Of a stretch of 64,000 bases of DNA, positions 48,448-58,126 are shown one piece after another. The notes beneath the pieces were generated by a model that saw only the letters and a list, made by a program, of their open reading frames with translations, searched no databases and had not been told where the DNA came from. Each line of letters starts with the position of its first letter. Within the stretch, counting starts at the first letter, position 1. Source of the stretch: Babylonia areolata (taxonomy: Eukaryota > Mollusca > Gastropoda > Neogastropoda > Buccinidae); the NCBI RefSeq assembly GCF_041734735.1, contig NC_134879.1, positions 8,822,310-8,886,309 on the forward strand, given 5' to 3'. The position numbers were made by a program, and so were the translations under genes.

Positions 48448-51401
48448 TCCCTCCCAGTGCCGCACTGACCAGTGGTGTGGGCCAGGATGTAGTGGAAGGC
48501 CGTGTCCCGGCTGATGTCATACTTGGCGGGCACTGACCACCCCGCCTGCATCACGGCGTCCAGCAACTGGGCCGCCACCACGTCACCCGCCACCCGCAGG
48601 TTGCTGGCCTCGAAGGTGACGTCATTGATGGTCACCCGGATGCGGTGTCCGGCACGAACCTCGGAACAGAAGAACGGTAAAGAGTAAAACAACAACAACA
48701 ACAACAAACTAACAACAACAACAACAACAAAAAATCCAACAAAAAACAAAACAAAACAAAAACAAAAAACAAAAACAAACAAACAAACAAAAAAACAACA
48801 AAAAACCCAACAACAACAAAAAACAAAAACAAAACAAAAACAAAAAAACAAACAAACAAACAAAAACTGTTTGGCTTTTTGGACAGGAACCAGTGAGAAG
48901 TAAAACGAAAGACCTCCCTTCAGCACAGAACAAGAACTTCCCTCTTGGTACGCCAGACGATCAGCCAGGACTTCACCCCTCTTCAGACACCCAGACCTCC
49001 CTTGGAACGCCAGACGCACTTCCCATCCGATACAATGAATGCATCTTTGTTAATCTGAACGGAAAGTATGTGCCAGACATCCAGGACTCACCTCCAAGAA
49101 CAACGCACCCTTCAACGAACCAAGGCTCAAGCCCTGAACGACTTGGCCTCAAGGGAGTGTTTTTGCCAACAGGTCGTTACGCTCTACTTCACGCCAACTG
49201 ACACACTCAGTCCAGCCACATCCAAACGCCACAGTGCCCACCAACCTGCTCAATCAGCTCCTTCGTGGTTCCGAACTCTGGGTACCCGGTGGAATCGTGC
49301 TGATAGATCACGCGCCAGCACGTGTCGGCGTACCAGTCCAGCGACACGGCGTCCGAGTTGTGGCGGCTGCCCACCCCCTTGCCCACCGCCCAGCGCACGT
49401 TGTCCCGATGCCCATTGGTAGACCAGGAGGAGAACCAGAAGAAGGGGCGTGGGTGGAAGTGGATCCGGCCTTTGTGGATTGTCTGGCCTGAACGGCAGGT
49501 ACATGTCAGGGGTGTGGGTGGTGTGTAAGGTGTGGGTGGTGTGTAAGGTGTGGGTGGTGTGGTGTGTAAGGTGTGGGTGGTGTGTAAGGTGTGGGTGGTG
49601 TGGTGTGTAAGGTGTGGGTGGTGTGTAAGGTGTGGGTGGTGTGGTGTGTAAGGTGTGGGTGGTGTGGTGTGTAAGGTGTGGGTGGTGTGTAAGGTGTGGG
49701 TGGTGTGTAAGGTGTGGGTGGTGTGGTGTGTAAGGTGTGGGTGGTGTGTAAGGTGTGGGTGGTGTGTAAATACTTTATGTGAGGGGTAGGGGTAGTCTGT
49801 AAATATTTTATGTGAGGGGTGGGGGGTAGTCTGTAACTGCGTTATATGAGAGGGGTGCGGGAAGTCTGTAAATACTTTATGTGTAATAGGTGTGGGTTTC
49901 TGTGACTGTGTTATATGTGAGGGGTGTGCGTGGTCTGTAAATTCATTTTTTTAAGAGAGGGGTGTGCGTGGTCTGTAAATACGTTATATGTGAGGGGTGT
50001 GCGTGGTCTGTAAATACTTTCTATGTGAGGGGTGTGCGTGGTCTGTAAATACTTTTTTTATGTGAGGGGTGTGGGTGGTCTGTAAATACTTTCTATGTGA
50101 GGGGGGTGCGTGGTCTGTAAATACGTTTTATGTGAGGGGTGTGGGTGGTCTGTAAATACTTTCTATGTGAGGGGGGTGTGTGGTCTGTAAATACTTTTTT
50201 TATGTGAGGGATGTGGGTGGTCTGTAAATACTTTTTTTATGTGAGGGGTGTGCGTGGTCTGTGAATACTTTCTACGCGTGAGGGGGGTGCGTGGTCTGTA
50301 AATACTTTTTTTATGTGAGGGGTGTGGGTGGTCTGTAAATACGTTATATGTGAGGGGTGTGGGTGGTATGTGAATACGTTATATGTGAGGGGTGTGGGTG
50401 GTCTGTAAATACTTTTTATGTGAGGGGTGTGCGTGGTCTGTAAATACGTTATATGTGAGGGGTGTGGGTGGTCTGTAAATACGTTATATGTGAGGGGTGT
50501 GCGTGGTCTGTAAATACGTTATATGTGAGGGGGGTGGGTGGTCTGTAAATACGTTATATGTAAGGGGTGTGGGTGGTCTGTAAATACGTTATATGTAAGG
50601 GGTGTGGGTGTTTTGTAAACACGTTATATGTCAGGGGTGTGGATGTGTTTGACGTTCTGTCAAGTACCCCTGCCCATACCCCCCCCCACTCCCCGTCCCC
50701 CGCTTCCCCCCCCCCCCCCGCTCCCACACACACTCACCGATGTGTTTGACGTTCTGCCCAGTCACCACCCCAGTGCTGGTCTCCACGGCCACGTTGTGCA
50801 TGGGGAAGGCGTAGCCCCTGTCCCTCATCACTGCGCGGACCGCCATGGTTCGGGCCGCTGTCCACAGGCTCTGCAGCGACCCGCGGGCCGCCGACCCGTC
50901 GATGTAGTTGGAAAAGACGGGGCGGTCCCTGTCGCTCAGGTCCTTGGTGTACCAGTACAGGTCCTGCCGCAGCTCTGTCGCTCGGCCAGAATCCTGTTTT
51001 GGGGGAGGCTAGTAAGGCTGGTTATAGGTCCCTGCTTGCTTATCACATTGCAGCTTTCTTGTTATTAGTGTGTATTTTCGCGTTTGCTCGAATGGGCTTT
51101 TTTTTGTTGTTGCTTTTATTGTTGTTGTTGTTCTTTTGACATCACTCTTTCTGTTGCGTTGGCGAGAATGTGCTTTTTAATTTTTTTAATTTTTTTTCCA
51201 TCACTTTTTTTGTTTGTATGGTAGGTGTAAAAGAAGTACGTATGTATGTGACGTCTCAATGCCCTCAAGGGGCGCAACACATGTTGCCTTGCCTTGTTCA
51301 CAGCCTGTCGCCTGCTCAGTGACGTGCCTTGTCAGACAAACTCATTGGTCAGTTCCCGGTCAGTGTCCTAGTAGAGGTCAGTCAACGACCTGTTCACTTA
51401 A

Positions 51402-51441
<40 letters not shown>

Positions 51442-51891
51442 ACGGGTGCGCAAAAAGTATATGTGTGCCTTTCAACACGTCCGCACTGTTTTTCCTGAAG
51501 GCTGGGAAGGTGATACTGGGTCGTGTAAGAAGGGTGTGAATTTATATCACGTAAAACCGTCTCATCCCCTATATTTTTGCACCTGACACTAATGATTTAA
51601 AACTACTTTTCTCCTGTCAGATCTGATGTTGTCTTGTCTTCCGCGGAGTGAAGATGTTTGGAGTTGATGCCTGCTTTTTGACCGCGTGGCTTGAAATGGG
51701 CACGTGCTTTACATGCAAAACGCTACGTCTGAAAAGAGAGAGAGAGAGAGAGAGAGAGAGAAGTGGGGGTGGGAGGGTTGGGGGGGGGGGGGGGAGGGAA
51801 GAGATATTTATGTACGAATAATGTGTGCATTTTTAATACTCTTAATAAAAGCAGTTCATTATCTAAAATGGTGTGTTTGTGAAGATTCCTG

Positions 51892-51932
<41 letters not shown>

Positions 51933-54900
51933 CCATAAAAATCGTTACCCCAAAATAGACAAACTGCGTAAAATTCATACGCCACTGAATTTGTTGTTCA
52001 GAGCTGCTGTTGTTAACAATTACAGCCCTTTGTAAATACCCAACGGCACGCGTGGCTTAAAAATAGGTTCGTACGCGGAGAAAAAAAATCAGGTATCAGA
52101 GAATGACGTCGCCTTATGAATATGCACAGCGCCACCTGCTCTCACAGCTTGTCATGGGAGAGAATTTGCCTGTCATAAGCTGGCAGAGTGCAGGGCCCTG
52201 ACAGAGGTCATGACGCAGGTGACAGCGAAATCCGTTGTTTACCGGCATGGGGAAACCGCTAAGAATGCCGGGAAAACGCTGTACAACTGCGGACTTGATA
52301 GACATCGACCTAAAAAAACGATATTTTGTTGTTGTTTGGGATGGACAATTGAGGATTTCTCTTTCCTCCCATTTTCTTGTTCTTTCTTCCTTTTCTCACC
52401 GTGTGTCTTGCTTTCTTCCTCCTTCTTTCCCTCCCTAACCTCATTACTTTCTGTCTTCCTCCTTCTTTCCCTCCCTAACCTCATTACTTTCTGTCTTCCT
52501 TCTTTCCCTCCATAACCTCTGTCTTCCTCCTTCTTTCCCTCCCTAACCTCATTACTTTCTGTCTTCCTCCTTCTTTCCCTCCCTAACCTCATTACTTTCT
52601 GTCTTCCTCCTTCTTTCCCTCCCTAACCTCATTACTTTCTGTCTTCCTCCTTCTTTCCCTCCCTAACCTCTGTCTTCCTCCTTCTTTCCCTCCATAACCT
52701 CATTACTTTCTGTCTTCCTCCTTCTTTCCCTCCCTAACCTCTGTCTTCCTCCTTCTTTCCCTCCCTAACCTCATTACTTTCTGTCTTCCTCCTTCTTTCC
52801 CTCCCTAACCTCATTACTTTCTGTCTTCCTCCTTCTTTCCCTCCATAACCTCATTACTTTCTGTCTTCCTCCTTCTTTCCCTCCCTAACCTCATTACTTT
52901 CTGTCTTCCTCCTTCTTTCCCTCCCTAACCTCTGTCTTCCTCCTTCTTTCCCTCCCTAACCTCATTACTTTCTGCCTTCCTTCTTCTTTCCCTCCCTAAC
53001 CTCATTACTTTCTGCCTTCCTTCTTCTTTCCCTCCCTAACCTCTGCCTTCCTTCTTCTTTCCCTCCCTAACCTCATTACTTTCTGTCTTCCTCCTTCTTT
53101 CCCTCCCTAACCTCTGTCTTCCTCCTTCTTTCCCTCCCTAACCTCATTACTTTCTGTCTTCCTCCTTCTTTCCCTCCCTAACCTCTGTCTTCCTCCTTCT
53201 CTCCCTCCCTAACCTCATTACTTTCTGTCTTCCTCCTTCTTTCCCTCCCTAACCTCTGTCTTCCTCCTTCTTTCCCTCCATAACCTCATTACTTTCTGTC
53301 TTCCTCCTTCTTTCCCTCCCTAACCTCTGCCTTCCTTCTTCTTTCCCTCCCTAACCTCTGTCTTCCTCCTTCTCTCCCTCCCTAACCTCATTACTTTCTG
53401 TCTTCCTCCTTCTCTCCCTCCCTAACCTCATTACTTTCTGTCTTCCTCCTTCTCTCCCTCCCTAACCTCATTACTTTCTGCCTTCCTCCTTCTTTCCCTC
53501 CCTAACCTCTGCCTTCCTTCTTCTTTCCCTCCATAACCTCATTACTTTCTGTCTTTCGGGAGAAAGCGTGTCACGACCAAGGTCGAGGTTTCGTTTCAGT
53601 TTTCAGTTTCAGTTTCTGAAGGAGGCGTCACTGCGATCGGAAAAATCCATATGCGCTACACCACGTCTGCTAGGCACATGGCTGACCAGCAGCATGACCC
53701 CACGCGCTTAGTCAGGCCTTGAGTGCATGCATATCATATCTGTGTACCCATCAGAGTGGATTTCTGCTATAGAATTTTGCCAAAGGACAAGACTCGTTGT
53801 CATGGGTTCTTTTGCAGTGCGCCAAGTGTGTGCTGCACGCGGGACCTCGGTTTATCGTCTCCTCCGAATGACCAGACGCTCAGTTTGATTGTCCAGTCAA
53901 ACTGGGGAGAAAAGGCGAGAGCGGGATTCGAACCCAGACCCTCACGGACTCTCTGTATTGGCCAGTGAACTTATTCTGCCACCTTCCTCCTTAACAACAA
54001 CAGCAGCAACAACAACAACGACAACAATAGCAACAACAACAACGACAACAATAACAACAACAATAACGACAACAATAGCAACAACAAGAACTCTCTGTAT
54101 TGCCAGATGAGCGTCTTAACCATTCTGCAACCTTCCACGCTGGTAATGCTGAAGGTTGTTTAACCTGCACAAGCCCTGTGTCAGACCCACCTCCAGATGG
54201 ATGACGCGGCCCGAGGTGCAGATCATCATGTAGCGCCGGGGACTCTCGGCGTCCACGTGGGTGCCGTTGTGGGCCAGGTGACTGAGGGACTCGGCACACA
54301 CCTCGTCACGCCGCTTGTGCAGGTTGTCCACCCGTAGGTGATACGACTCTGTCACACCTGCTATGGCCACCTGACAGCACGGTGATACCACTCTGTTACA
54401 CCTGCTATGGCCACCTGACAGCACAGTCACACCACTCTGTTACACCTGCTATGGCCACCTGACAGCACAGTGATACCACTCTGCTACACCTGCTATGGCC
54501 ACCTGACAGCACAATCACACCACTCTGTCACACCTGCTATGGCCACCTGACAGCACAGTCACACCACTCTGTCACACCTGCTATGGCCACCTGACAGCAC
54601 AGTGACACCACTCTGCTACACCTGTTATGGCCACCTGACAGCACAGTGACACCACTCTGTTACACCTGCTATGGCCACCTGACAGCACAGTGACACCACT
54701 CTGCTACACCTGCTATGGCCACCTGACAGCACAGTGATACCACTCTGCTACACCTGCTATGGCCACCTGACAGCACAGTCACACCACTCTGTCACACCTG
54801 CTATGGCCACCTGACAGCACAGTGATACCACTCTGTCACACCTGCTATGGCCACCTGACAGCACAGTGACACCACTCTGACAGACACAGTGACAATCAAT

Positions 54901-56415
54901 AGATTATCTAATATAATGCTTCCTGAGAAAAACAAAACAAAAACAACCAAGAACAAAAACAAATAAAACAAACAACAACAACAACAAAAACAACAAGAAC
55001 AGCAATCTTAAAAAAAAAAATCCATACACGCAAAGAAAATAATAAAATAGAATGAAATAAAGATAGAAATAAAAGAAAGGAGCAGAGATTCTTCCTCTGT
55101 CAGTGTGTATAACATTAGCACATCAGTAGATCATCGATTGCTCATATGAGTTGCTATGACACGTGACTGCGTATTTCCTGATTCAAAGAAACGAAACGTG
55201 AGCCGCGTTTGTGTAGAAGTTGAAAGATTGTCCAACACAGACACAATGGTTTGTGAACTATACAAACTTTTCAAGAGCGATGAAACCAGTCAGCTTATAA
55301 TGGAATACAAACGTGTGAGCATTGCCAAGAAATTTGTTGTCAATTGCTGTCAGAAACGTTAAAAAAAACAAAACAAGAGAGGCAAAGCCTTCAAGACTCA
55401 CTTGTGATACACTTTTTTTTTTTTTTTTTTTTTTTTAAATCCAAGCTTTTTATGTATTGAGTATAATGCATTTACTGTTATATTTATATTTTTTATATTC
55501 TCTAAACTTGTCACTTTGATCTGATATTCGACCCAACAAAAGATCTGTCATTATTTTCATTTTTTGTTCAAACAGGAACTTCTTTTGCTAAGCATGGAAG
55601 TTTTATTTATTGCAAACGTTTTGGTGCAGACAGTAAAACAAGGGAAATTACTCTGCTGGGGGACTTAGTTTGCTTTAAACTGATCTTTCTCATCTTAAAC
55701 GTTACATTTTGAAATTATACTCAATACATAAAAAGCTTGGATTTTTTTAAAAAAGTGCATCATAAGTGAGTCTTGAAGGCCTTGCCTCTCTTGTTTCAAA
55801 ATGTAATGTTTAAGATGAGAAAGATCAGCTTAAAGCAAATTAACTCCCCCTAGCATTACAGAGTAATTTCCCTTTTTTACTATCTGCACCAAAACGTTTG
55901 CAAAATAAATAAAACTTCCATGCTTAGCAAAAGAAGTTCCTGTTTGAACAAAAAATGATAATAATGACTGCTCTAGCTGTTGGATCGAATATCAGATCAA
56001 AGTGCCAAGTTTAGAGAATACAAAAAATATAAATATAACAGTAAATGCAGTTTGCATATAATTAGGCTTCATTCTTTATTTTTTGGTGCCCATCCCAGAG
56101 GCGCAATATTGTTTTAAACAAGATGACTGGAAAGAACTGAATTTTTCCTATTTATATGCCTAATTTGGTGTCAACTGACAAAGTAGTTAAAGAGAAAATG
56201 TCAATGTTAAAGTTTACCACGGACACACAGACACACACACACAGACACACACACAGACAACCGAACACCGGGTTAAAACATAGACTCACTTTGTTTACAC
56301 AAGTGAGTCAAAAAACCAGCACCAATAAAACCCACCACACTCTGTCACACCTGCTATGGCAAACACACACACACACACTCACACGCACACGCACACACAC
56401 ACACGCACACACACA

Positions 56416-56460
<45 letters not shown>

Positions 56461-57335
56461 CACTGACCTTGACGTCTTTCCCAGCCAGCACGTGGTCCAT
56501 GAGGGTGTCTTTGTGTCCTGCCCACGCCATGCCCTCCGCTGTGTTGGCGTACACCAAGGTCCACGGCCGTTCACACACGCCTGGAGACATACATTGTGCA
56601 GCGTGGACAGGACTCGGTGTGTGTGTTGTATTGTCTGTGTACACGCACACACACATACACGCGCGCGCGCGCACACACACATACACACACACACACCACA
56701 CTACATGCTCACACATATGTGCACATACATTGTACAGCATGGATAGGACCACGATCAACGTCTGTTGTATTACCATTGTACATATCCACACCCACACACC
56801 CACTCCCATATATCTCTCACATGCTCATACACATGTACACATACATTGTACAGCATGGATAGAACGATCAGTGGGTGAGTTGTATTGTCTTTGTACACAC
56901 CCACACCCACACCCACACCCACTCATCCACACCCACTCACCCCACACACTCACACATATGTACACATACGTACATTGTACAGCATGGATAGGACCACGAT
57001 CAACATCTGTTGTATCATCTTAGTACACACCCACACTCACACACCCACTCCCATATATCTCGCCCCCTCTGCCACCCCCCCATTCCCCCCACACCTCACA
57101 CATATGTACATATACATTGTACAGGACCACGATCAGTGTGTGTTGTGTTTTCTTTGTACACACCCACATCCACACACCCACTCGCACCCCCTACACCCCC
57201 ACGCCCCCCCCCCCCACACACACATAACATTGTGTAGTGTAGTTAGATCACAGACACTTTATGTTTGTGGTTTGGTGCACACCAGCATCTACGGCCGTTC
57301 ACACACGTCTGGTGGCATACGGGGACACACACACG

Positions 57336-57424
<89 letters not shown>

Positions 57425-57514
57425 ACTGCGGACATCGGGTTCCTTTCTGTACCCCGCTCCGGCCTGCCCCCAGGTGTACATCACCACCAGCAGACTGGTC
57501 AGCACAGAACACAT
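43562..57514 (-). CDS. Putative secreted four-repeat protein of unknown family, complete, 8 exons
   Basis: Exons (transcript order): 57514-57427, 56580-56468, 54370-54191, 50993-50738, 49487-49246, 48659-48470, 45608-45406, 43837-43562. All junctions are GT-AG, with a continuous frame of 1548 nt (515 aa). Residues 1-20 look like a signal peptide (SVLTSLLVVMYTWGQAGAG); there is no later membrane segment. N-glycosylation sites are possible at N102 and N508. I do not recognise the family. Four diverged units share an N-L/V-R turn (N83, N156, N313, N438) and a (T/S)-x-G-x-V motif 38-46 residues later (TSGRV, TSTGVV, HTTGTV, SSEGTV). Units 1, 3 and 4 also share a V-x-x-G-x-x-(I/V)-(R/K)-(V/I) entry (VLAGKDVKV, VRAGHRIRV, VEQGASIRI). 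Unit ends share W-(Y/S/F)-A (SLDWYAD, AMTWSAD, NITWFAC). Introns match repeat borders only in part. An extracellular role is an inference from the signal peptide. Confidence 0.82.
43925..43981. repeat. CT microsatellite in intron 7
   Basis: Pure (CT)n of about 55 bp; on the transcript it is (GA)n. Confidence 0.95.
44500..45170. repeat. 56-57-bp minisatellite (8 copies) carrying the exon 7 donor sequence
   Basis: Units start at 44721, 44778, 44835, 44891, 44947, 45003, 45060 and 45116 (counted at 'actgaccccc'). Each contains 'cacccggcactgaccccc' and 'aggttagtgtaaatgctg'. On the minus strand this reads AACCTGGGGGTCAGTGCCGG, nearly the same as the exon 7 end and its donor (AACCTCGGG|gtcagtgccgg at 45405). 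Two related longer copies with 'ctgcacatccaccctgtt' lie at 44515-44690. Confidence 0.92.
45406..45608 (-). CDS. Four-repeat protein exon 7
   Basis: Completes repeat 3 and starts repeat 4 (SYEYGIGQSSGKRGEESK; REAVEQGASIRINLG). Acceptor cactccag|, donor CTCGGG|gtcagt, phase 0. Confidence 0.85.
45660..46130. repeat. 31-bp minisatellite (~14 copies), left part
   Basis: The unit is 'acgcgctctcatgttcat' plus 'acctggtgcagaa'. Located in intron 6. Confidence 0.93.
46131..46522 (+). mobile_element. Near full-length tRNA-derived SINE (type I tail), sense
   Basis: B box 'ctggttcgaatcccac', core ('gtgcaacatgcacttagcgc', 'agaacccacggcgac'), type I tail ('ggagagcagcccgaattt') and (ATACA)n tail at 46497-46521. 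It interrupts the minisatellite, which resumes at 46523. Confidence 0.85.
46523..46915. repeat. 31/52-bp minisatellite, right part
   Basis: Longer units combining the 'gctctcatgttcatac' core with 'acacaccaaggattag' and 'tttaaatgaacg'. These longer forms also appear at the extreme left end near 45645-45690 and at 46095-46130. Confidence 0.85.
46916..47585. other. Unique intron 6 sequence with TG tract
   Basis: (TG)n at 47160-47222; nothing else recognised. Confidence 0.5.
47588..47990. repeat. 60-bp minisatellite (7 copies) in intron 6
   Basis: The unit contains 'cctgacctgtacaaactcac' and 'aataatagcaggactgtcc'. Central copies are identical over 60 bp. Confidence 0.95.
47995..48285 (+). mobile_element. 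Second tRNA-derived SINE family, sense
   Basis: Degenerate tRNA-like head ('gtcgtggcagaatggaag'), then 'ccccgtttcggcaagttg', 'tctacccaggtgtggatag', 'caatgccgagtgttgaac' and 'gggacctttaatcttta'. Unrelated to the other SINE core in the window. Confidence 0.65.
48360..48446. repeat. TG microsatellite next to exon 6 donor
   Basis: Perfect (TG)n of about 85 bp, ending 24 bp from exon 6. Confidence 0.95.
48470..48659 (-). CDS. Four-repeat protein exon 6
   Basis: Start of repeat 3: VRAGHRIRVTINDVTFEASN, then AAQLLDAVMQAGW. Acceptor gttccgag|, donor ACTG|gtcagt, phase 1. Confidence 0.85.
48690..48867. repeat. A/C-rich (CAA/CAAA)n tract in intron 5
   Basis: Simple repeat just upstream of the exon 6 acceptor. 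On the transcript it is T/G-rich and may serve as part of an extended pyrimidine tract. Confidence 0.9.
49246..49487 (-). CDS. Four-repeat protein exon 5
   Basis: Encodes QTIHKGRIHFHPRPFFWFSS, NSDAVSLDWYADTCWRVIYQ and FGTTKELIEQ. Acceptor gccgttcag|, donor GAGCAG|gttggt, phase 0. Confidence 0.85.
49508..50645. repeat. GT-rich minisatellites (18-bp type, then ~35-38-bp type) in intron 4
   Basis: 49508-49765 uses 'ggtgtgggtggtgtgtaa'. 49766-50645 uses units with 'tatgtgaggggtgtgggt' and 'ggtctgtaaatac' (~24 copies). The last unit runs into a partial copy of the exon 4 end ('tgtgtttgacgttctg' at 50646). Confidence 0.92.
50738..50993 (-). CDS. Four-repeat protein exon 4
   Basis: Repeat 2: LYWYTKDLSDRDRPVFSNYI, AFPMHNVAVETSTGVVTGQN. 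Acceptor ccaaaacag|, donor ATCG|gtgagt, phase 1. A C-run (G-run in the transcript) follows the donor. Confidence 0.85.
51000..52375. other. Intron 3 sequence with short microsatellites
   Basis: (TG)n at 51402-51428 and 51893-51928, (GA)n at 51737-51762 and G runs at 51780-51800. No gene or transposon recognised. Confidence 0.55.
52380..53555. repeat. Polypyrimidine minisatellite with two unit lengths (40 and 31 bp)
   Basis: Long units 'cctcattactttctgtcttc' plus 'ctccttctttccctccctaa', and short units lacking nine bases in the 'attactttc' part. About 32 units in mixed order, with variants 'ccataacc', 'ctgccttcc' and 'tctctccc'. Confidence 0.95.
53580..53992 (-). mobile_element. SINE (type II tail), antisense, in intron 3
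   Basis: In reverse: 'tttcagttttcagtttcag', 'gaaggaggcgtcactgcg', 'catggctgaccagcagcatg', core ('aggacaagactcgttgtc', 'gcacgcgggacctcgg') and B box in reverse ('gggattcgaacccag'). A (CAA)n tract (53995-54090) and a short repeat of the head ('actctctgtattg..cag') follow. Confidence 0.82.
54191..54370 (-). CDS. Four-repeat protein exon 3
   Basis: Repeat 1: VAIAGVTESYHLRVDNLHKR, RRYMMICTSGRVIHLE. Acceptor gtgctgtcag|GTGGCC, donor CTGGAG|gtgggt; exactly 60 codons, phase 0 both ends. Its first 32 bases belong to the tandem array upstream. Confidence 0.85.
54339..54892. repeat. 44-bp minisatellite (12 copies) containing the exon 3 acceptor
   Basis: Copies of 'ggccacctgacagcac' start at 54365 and every 44 bp to 54849. 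On the minus strand each unit reads 'tgctgtcag|GTGGCCATAGC' plus AGGTGTGACAGAGT. It therefore contains the last 12 bases of intron 2 and the first 32 of exon 3. A stray partial copy ('actctgtcacacctgctatg') is at 56338. Confidence 0.95.
55370..56050. repeat. Interleaved inverted repeats (A-B-A'-B') in intron 2
   Basis: A (55370-55463) is complementary to A' (55714-55795) and B (55464-55713) to B' (55796-56050). Landmarks: 'atccaagctttttatgtat' in A against 'atacataaaaagcttggat' in A'; 'ctaagcatggaagtttta' in B against 'aaaacttccatgcttag' in B'. Identity is high. No coding frame or terminal target duplication recognised. Confidence 0.85.
56360..56460. repeat. CA microsatellite next to exon 2 donor
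   Basis: (CA)n ending about six bases after the exon 2 donor. Confidence 0.93.
56468..56580 (-). CDS. Four-repeat protein exon 2
   Basis: Encodes VCERPWTLVYANTAEGMAWA and KDTLMDHVLAGKDVK. Acceptor gtctccag|, donor AAG|gtcagt, phase 0. Confidence 0.85.
56581..57330. repeat. Degenerate ~120-150-bp tandem repeat in intron 1
   Basis: About five or six copies with 'tacattgtacagcatggata' and 'ggaccacgatcaa', separated by CA/CCCA tracts. The last copy ends with 'acggccgttcacacacgt' at 57291, a diverged copy of the exon 2 acceptor region ('acggccgttcacacacgc' at 56562). Confidence 0.8.
57335..57422. repeat. CA microsatellite at exon 1 donor
   Basis: (CA)n of about 85 bp immediately after the exon 1 donor GCA|gtaagt. 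Confidence 0.95.
57427..57514 (-). CDS. Four-repeat protein exon 1 (signal peptide)
   Basis: Encodes MCSVLTSLLVVMYTWGQAG, AGYRKEPDVR plus one base. An upstream in-frame ATG at 57580 exists, but the 57514 start gives a proper signal peptide. Confidence 0.8.
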
Positions 57515-57727
57515 CGTTCTGACTTCCCCTCTTTCTGTTTCTGCAAGCTGTATACAGAAACACCAGCATTCTAATAGCACGGATTACACTGTTGTCAGCT
57601 TCCGCTCATTCTCTACATAAGCTCCACTAAAATCCGACAAAAAATGTTTGTTTGCAAATCTAATGATCAAGTTGAAAAAACAACAAAAAAAAAAAAAAAA
57701 AATAAAACGGAAAACGGAATTGTACAA

Positions 57728-57945
57728 AATTAACAAAAAGCATGTATGATACAGGGCATGGAGAGGTTATTATATAATACAGGGCATAGAGAGGTTATTG
57801 TATAATATAGGGCATATAGAGGTTATTATATAATACAGGGCATAGAGAGGCTATTGTATAATACAGGGCATAGAGAGGTTATTGTATAATACAGGGCATA
57901 GAGAGGCTATTGTATAATACAGGGCATAGAGAAGTTATTGTCAAT
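57728..57945. repeat. 28-bp minisatellite (~8 copies)
   Basis: The unit is 'acagggcatagagaggtt' plus 'attgtataat'. Confidence 0.93.
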
Positions 57946-58126
57946 GGTCCCCTAGCCTTTAACTGGCTATCCGGGCAGAATCAGCACACAGTGTATTTAG
58001 ACTATCAAATTATCAAGTAAAAAATATGGACAAAACAGAACAAAGTGTGTTTGGACCTTTTGATAATCAAGTAACAAAAACAGAAAACAGTGTGTTAGGA
58101 CCACCAAATTATCAAGGTACAAAATA

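Noticed and set aside
55156-55362. 68-codon open frame in intron 2 of the four-repeat gene
   Set aside because: No recognised domain, no splice context and opposite strand to the host gene; likely chance.
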